A DNA stretch of 64,000 bases from Stichopus chloronotus (lineage: Eukaryota > Echinodermata > Holothuroidea > Aspidochirotida > Stichopodidae), in contig CM037832.1 of the NCBI GenBank assembly GCA_021234535.1, positions 10,857,575 to 10,921,574 on the forward strand, in the 5' to 3' direction. This document shows, piece by piece, positions 58,850-64,000 of the stretch. The position numbers and the translations under genes were made by a program. Within the stretch, counting starts at the first letter, position 1, and every line of letters begins with the position of its first letter. The notes below the pieces were generated by a model. That model saw nothing but the letters and a program-made list of their open reading frames with translations. It did not search any database and was not told the origin of the DNA.

Positions 58850-59545
58850 CAATTTCCTCCTAGACTGTAAGTCAGATGAACCTCAAAGTTGGTGGGTAGG
58901 TGGCCAGGTATAGGGTGTAGTGTCCGCTGGAGGGATGAGGTCATAGGTCAAAGATCACTGGTCATAAGAACGAAAAACACATTTTTAGCATTATATCAAT
59001 GTGTGAGTATCCTAGAGTTACAAAACTACCATATATGGAAAGCAGTCAATACAAGGAATCTTTTTTAAAAGTATTGATGACATCACCAGGTCAAAGGTCA
59101 CATGATTGTAGGTCAAATCGGTAAAAATGCTCTAAAAAGTCTGTCATGATCTCCTCCTAAACAGGTAAGTAAGGTAAACTTGAAACTTGGTTTGTAGGTG
59201 CTGGGGTATGTCATATAGTGTCCGCCAAACCAATGACATCATAGGTCACAGGTCATGAAAACGAAAAACCCATTTTTAGCATTATCTCAATGCTTGAATA
59301 TCCTAGCGTTATAAAACTACCATTATGGAAGGTAGGACAATACAAGGAATGTGTAAATAATATTGATGATGTCACCAGGTCAGAGGTCATATGATTAAAG
59401 GTAAAAAAATGCAGCAAAAATGTTCTAAACAGTGTGTGATCTCCTCCTAGATGGTAAGTCAGATAAACTTCAAACTTGGCGGGAAGGTGACGGGGTATGT
59501 TATATAGTGTCCACTCCACCGATGATGTCATAGCTCATAGCAAAA
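58850..59545 (+). repeat. ~290-297-bp tandem repeat with DR1 motifs
   Basis: About 2.3 units. 'CCTCCTAGA-n-GTAAGTCAGAT' starts at 58856, 59153 and 59443 (297 and 290 bp). Each unit contains GAAACTTGG-n-GGTAGGTG, ATAGTGTCC, 'ACGAAAAACMCATTTTTAGC' and a pair of direct AGGTCA repeats. Perfect DR1 motifs lie at 58938-58950, 59088-59100, 59243-59255 and 59377-59389. The overall layout parallels the older array at 18780-19500. No coding capacity is retained. Confidence 0.85.
59243..59255 (+). promoter_or_regulatory. Perfect DR1 motif (AGGTCACAGGTCA)
   Basis: One of four perfect direct-repeat-1 motifs in this array. It sits at the same position in its unit as 58938-58950, so the motif has been conserved between units at the sequence level. 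Binding is not demonstrated. Confidence 0.4.
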
Positions 59546-59549
59546 ATGC

Positions 59550-61845
59550 CCGAAAAAGAAGGCACGAGTGAGTTTTCATTCACTGTGGTGGTGTCTCGTG
59601 TACATTACCGGAGCCATCTAGGTCAAGGCCTGATTTGTTTGTGTGACAGTTTATCAGTCTCACTTTCGATGCACATATCTAGTAGCCTAGGCTGTACGTG
59701 TTACTGGGCGGATCAGTGCAACCAGGGTTGCAACGTACTTATATGTACACAGTTCCAATTGGCTTTGATGAACTTGCCTGCAAGTTCAATTCTTCTAGTT
59801 ATTATTATTATTGTTCCTATTGTTCTTATTATCTGATCAGTACTGGTGTGACTGTATGACTGACTACCAGAATGTAGGACAGGTCTGAAAGTTATGCATA
59901 AGTTATTTTGCATTGGAATCCAACCTACATGTATTCATACCTGGTTTTGATTACTCTGCTATTCTATATAGCATTTGCGACATTTTATCTTACAGGCTAC
60001 ATCCTTTATAACTATGAGAACAGTACATGTTTACTTGTGTACATGTTTACACGTTTACTTTCACACGTCTTAGCGTCTGTTTGAGGTTTTTAAAGTACAG
60101 TTTGTAATCATATGCAACTCCCTTTATCATACTTACTGTGTACTTACTTTTACATTGTTCCTTCGTGGCACTTTTTAACCCACCCTTATGTATTTTTTAA
60201 GGTTGAATCTGTCAGCATGAATAACAGACGGATTGCAGCAAATAACCTCCTCTACTCACAGGAACCTAATCCTAAATGTAACCCCTAATAATGATCAGTG
60301 GGTAAAATCTTGTTCGTGCCAATCATTTGTCGTATTTGCAAGAATTTGTTCGGGCGAATAGCCAGAACCATTTTATGATGCAGCATCAAATTTTTCAATT
60401 TACGAGATCATCATTGCTGCATTTCTAAAGTGTGTACACAAGGTGTATACTTGTATATTGAATTGGACAAAAACTGTACCCTCTTTTATTGTCCTCTGTG
60501 TTTGTGATAGCATCATGTAAGGCCTTTGCTCAGAGCCTCTGTATCTCTCTGTACATTTCAACATGCAGTATCAGAGGCAGGATTTTCTGTGTATATAGAA
60601 GCTGTGATCATTTGCACACAGCAATGAGAATTGCATATTGTGCACACACACATGCACACGCACACAGACGCTCACACATACACTTAAAGCTTAGCAGAAA
60701 TATGAAGTTTCATTGCAATTCCCAAAGCATATGGCAATAGCGCCATTAATATCTTACAGTCTACTGTAAGTGGAGGCTTGGTAACGTAATTTCACGCTCC
60801 TCTAACTCCACAGAGATACAAGATCCTCCTCATTTGGTTGCACATGGGAGAAGATTGTAATAACAATTTTTCTCGATTTGGTAAAAAAGCCGCTTCATCC
60901 TTTATCGTAAACAAACTGTTCGGGGATTCTGTGGCTTGGTAAACACGCAAATGAAGCAATGCATTATTTCTCTAATGCTTTCTGAAGGAACAGTAGGTTT
61001 CACATTTGTGGGAGGCCAAACCACAGCCCAGTGCTTCATGAGGTGTCAGTCCGCTTTGAGAGGTTGCCTGAAATATCTGCCATAAAACATATGAAGATGT
61101 TTCACTTGTCTTGCTCCTTTTTTTAGTTAATTAAGTTTATTTGTCATTATTCATGAATGAATGAGTACTTGGATGTTATTTACTGGAAGCAGAATGCATG
61201 TTAACCAACACTGAATAGAATTGCTGTGCAATTTCGCATTGCACACCTGTGTGTATTGGCTGCATACATGTACATGCACATTGCATTACAGATCTCTGTG
61301 GTACAGTGATCAGATAAGCCTGAAACTCCCTACTTCTGCGTTAACGATTGTGGTAATGGTACAGCCATCTCCTCTTTCCAGACATCAGCGTGGTTTTAGA
61401 GGCGTATAATAACCGGTGTTGGTAGCAGTATCACATAGAAATACCAATTCAATTTACACTGTAGACCCCTCTAGCTTTGTCACGAGAAAGAGAGATAGTT
61501 TGTAATGATTATGTATACTGTAGCAGCAGGGCAAAAGGCTACATCCAGCATTAGTGAATACTTGCTGGTTACTTTTTCAAATAATTTGTGTATGTGTATG
61601 TGTGTGTGTTTTTTTTTGTGCAGTGACAGAAATGAGGACACAGTTTTTGCCATGACTATAGTTTAGTCATACCTCAGAGTGTATATTGCAGGAAAGTTTC
61701 CTTGGCAGACTGTACAAAAGCTGTACACTTCCTGCTCTGTTTTTTGCAATGTGCAAACTGTTTGAAAGAAAACCCTTTGGAAGGTACACTTGGCAGCCGT
61801 ACAGGGGTTTGTTGCATCACTTGCTTGCACTAAAATGCAACTTTT
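59550..61845. other. Unassigned stretch, no gene seen
   Basis: Mostly featureless. The part at 60760-61080 looks single-copy and holds several transcription-factor-like words (GTAAACAAAC, TTGGTAAACAC, AAACCACAGC), which may or may not be functional. An (ACAC)n patch occurs near 60640-60680 and a short TG run near 61590. Confidence 0.35.
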
Positions 61846-61849
61846 TTTT

Positions 61850-62218
61850 TGGGGGGGGTGCATCCACGAGACTGAAGGTTCAAGAGACTGAAAATCAAAA
61901 AAGGTTCACAGCGCCGAAGGTTTGCAAGATTGAATATCAAAACGGTTCTTGAGACCAAAGGCTTGCGAGATTGAAAAATATGAAAAAAAGTCAAGAAAAA
62001 AAACAACCTTTGTTACTGGCTGGTTATGCTTTTCCCCAGTAGTGGAACTACCATGTGTACAGTCAGGAGTGTGGTCTCCAGCTCCCCCAGTTTGGTCTTG
62101 TGAAACTTTGGTCTCATGAACCTTCTGTCTCGTGAACCTTTGGTCTTGGGAACTTTCTGTCTGGCGGAACTTCGGTCTTGGGAACCTTTGGTTTTGCAAA
62201 CTCCTTCAGGCTTGTATG
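61850..62218. mobile_element. Foldback element, type A, copy 2
   Basis: Begins after a G run with GTGCATCCACGAGACTGAAG. Left arm units start at 61865, 61881, 61907, 61923, 61948 and 61964, mixing 16-bp units with 25-26-bp units that add AAAATCAAAA. The right arm shows seven consecutive 16-bp units without a single indel, starting at 62091, 62107, 62123, 62139, 62155, 62171 and 62187 (consensus TTYGGTCTYGTGAACC). The 115-bp middle is unrelated to an open frame. Target duplications were not identified. Confidence 0.8.
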
Positions 62219-62503
62219 TCAAAATCCTTCTTTTTGCTCACATCTCAATTAATTGTCATCCTTAAACAATGACTATTATATTCTTCGGCTGATTGTGGCC
62301 ACCAGTGGCAATGTGGCATGTAATTAACTTATTTTTTTTTTTTGCACTTTTCAAAAGATTGAGTGAGTTGTATGCATATACCACACATGCTTGAGTAACA
62401 GCAATTCACAGCGCGTGCCCCCTCCCCCACTTAATATAATGTATGCATTACCATATTGCCTATGGTCTAGCATCTGACAGTCATAAGTTGTGGATTTTTC
62501 CAG

Positions 62504-62748
62504 GTTTGCTGAAGTCATTGAAGCCATTTTTCAGTGAAAGGTTAATCAATGCTGGACTGGTAAATAACCACATTTTCATTGAAAATGAACCCCAAGGAAA
62601 GTTAAGCACGATTAATGACATGCAAACAATGTTCTTTCAGAACAGACAAAGTACGACCAACGTTTTGTGTAAGATAGCAGTCAAGAAAACGCAACACCGT
62701 CGATCTACATTTTTGTTAAATCCATCTGCCACTGATTTTGCTCTGTAA
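62504..62748 (+). other. Candidate exon, weak
   Basis: GGATTTTTCCAG precedes about 80 open codons reading LLKSLKPFFSERLINAGLVN and continuing to TAA at 62748. The composition is lysine/asparagine-rich and compatible with coding, but no family was recognised. An in-exon GT (AGTGAAAG/GTTAAT) would shorten it. It could be a terminal exon, a decayed element or chance. Confidence 0.2.
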
Positions 62749-62754
62749 TTGATC

Positions 62755-63930
62755 ATGCATTATGCAAAGGATGATGCACAGTCACCTGACTGTAACAGAC
62801 CAAGAATAGTTCAGTATTCTTTCAAGTATGAATGAATAAATAGGTGATGCAGGTTTGTATTTCACTTAAGAAATCTTGAAAAGGCAAAACAGCTGTGCAC
62901 CTCTTTGAGGTTTTGCTCTGTAGTAAAATTCATTGTTTTCATTTTGCCAGTCACAATATGATGATGTGAGACAAAGGTCTTCCCAGTGGAGTTAAAACCA
63001 CATTACAACGAATTCATTTCCACTGCTTCTTCTTTTCTCTTTCCTTGTTGTATCCTCCAGTGGAGTCTGCTGACTCTGTACAATTTTGCAACTGGCAATA
63101 ATGATTTTGCTGTAAATTAAATTTAGGTTTTCACCATGGGAATTGTGAAGTCTAAGTACACAATACAAGCTAGTGGTTGGATCTCTGTGTTGATAACAAA
63201 GCTCTGTTATGTGACATATTGATCCGGGATAACAAAATTATGTCACAAGGATGATTAAACTTTCATCCCCTATAGCCAGTGGTGGATGCTGCAAAGGGAC
63301 AGTCAAAATTCACTTCTGTAACCACTTACCTGTCTCAACGCAACAAATGCACACTCTCAGAAAACCAAGCGTACTGGTTTGATGGTTGGAGTAGCAGAGA
63401 ACTGTGAACCCTCCAAATAAGTACAAGTATCAGTTGATGATTGTAATCTCCCTTTGTTCCTTTTGTAGGAGAATTTATCAATTTGTTTGATTTCATAATA
63501 TATCTTACAGCTGATGAGACATCAGCAAATGGAAGTTAACAATGTCATCACAAATGACGTCATTCATTCTGGAAATTCTCTGCTTCAGTGTATTACAAAA
63601 TTAAAGTCTGGAAACCTTGCTGAATACTAGGTGGAAGAAATTGTACATATGCATGTATACAAGATCAGTATTAACAATGATTTGCCTATTATTACACCTA
63701 GGGTCATTTGTGATTGACAGGTGAAAACATTCCTTGAGTTAAACTGTTACTTGTAAATCTAATTGTGGAATAAAGTAAGTTCTGGTTATCATTTTTGAGA
63801 AAGGATCTGGAGGGGTTACATTATGTTGTGTAAGTCGAAGAGTTTACATGGCTGTTCATAGATAATTCAGACCCATTTTTTCCTGCTGGAATCACAACTG
63901 TTCAAATGTGGTGATCTTCATAATCGTCAC
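62755..63930. other. Unassigned stretch, one weak exon-like segment
   Basis: At 63511-63630, after ATATCTTACAG, a frame of 39 codons (LMRHQQMEVNNVITNDVIHS and onward) ends at TAG next to GTGGAA. It is short and unsupported. The 60-bp repeat at 63305-63360 is shared with 8178-8238. Nothing else was recognised. Confidence 0.35.
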
Positions 63931-63931
63931 A

Positions 63932-63933
<2 letters not shown>

Positions 63934-63968
<35 letters not shown>
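63934..63968 (+). repeat. (TG)n microsatellite
   Basis: About 17 uninterrupted TG dinucleotides near the window end. Confidence 0.95.
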
Positions 63969-63972
<4 letters not shown>

Positions 63973-64000
63973 GTTGTTGATATCAATAAAAAGGTATTTA

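Noticed and set aside
61850..62218. Regular short repeats that could be mistaken for a CRISPR array
   Set aside because: The 16-bp units are directly abutting with no unique spacers, the arms are inverted copies of one another, and the context is eukaryotic.
1..64000. tRNA, rRNA or snRNA genes
   Set aside because: I looked for TTCGA-type T-loop motifs and conserved snRNA words on both strands and found none with a matching acceptor stem. A covariance-model scan would be decisive.

Overview
This window reads as nuclear DNA of an animal: AT-rich, with short scattered open frames, abundant microsatellites and many copies of short interspersed repeats. No operon, ribosome-binding-site or compact-gene organisation is visible. 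The repeat types, foldback elements built from short tandem units and the recurring 'TAGGCCTA'-like word suggest a marine invertebrate. An echinoderm such as a sea urchin is my best guess, but the species is not established. No frame exceeds about 140 codons and none matches a complete known protein, so I treat the window as intergenic and/or long-intron DNA. I flag a few low-confidence candidate exons at 14.3, 27.4, 30.7, 52.2-53.1, 62.5 and 63.5 kb.

What can be supported is a dense mobile-element landscape. (1) Four, probably five, families of short non-autonomous elements insert at TTAA and begin AG(G): T1 (~248 bp, 4 copies), T2 (~346 bp, 9 copies or fragments), T3 (~366 bp, 3), T4 (~330-470 bp, 3, one end defined) and T5 (613 bp, 1). 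(2) A 1,737-bp decayed hAT transposon at 8359-10095 has a perfect 8-bp target duplication and a frameshifted transposase relic on the minus strand, including a BED zinc finger. (3) A ~210-bp hAT-like MITE occurs at 32.7 and 56.0 kb, with a partial copy at 19.9 kb. (4) Foldback elements have arms that are tandem arrays of ~16-bp units. Two are type A (33.2 and 61.9 kb), one is type B (29.3 kb) and one is type C (16.2 kb). The three unit types appear to be variants of one 16-bp scheme built on GGKTCA, which I consider the most interesting observation here.

Tandem and regulatory-like structure: a degenerate 114-118-bp array at 4.4-5.2 kb; two ~300-bp-unit arrays (18.8-19.5 and 58.9-59.5 kb), both carrying perfect AGGTCA-N-AGGTCA (DR1) nuclear-receptor-type motifs; a self-complementary TACGTA-based array at 47.0-47.4 kb inside a dispersed repeat; GAT-rich tracts at 51.1-52.0 kb; a CATGTTTCATGTAGG-type minisatellite at 55.7-56.5 kb split by a MITE; and an imperfect 23-bp-stem hairpin at 11.9 kb.

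Nested insertions give relative ages. T1 is younger than foldback B, the hAT MITE is younger than the 56-kb minisatellite, and T2 and T3 at 42.6 kb share a single TTAA. All coordinates and similarities were read by eye; percent identities, family assignments and coding calls have not been computed.
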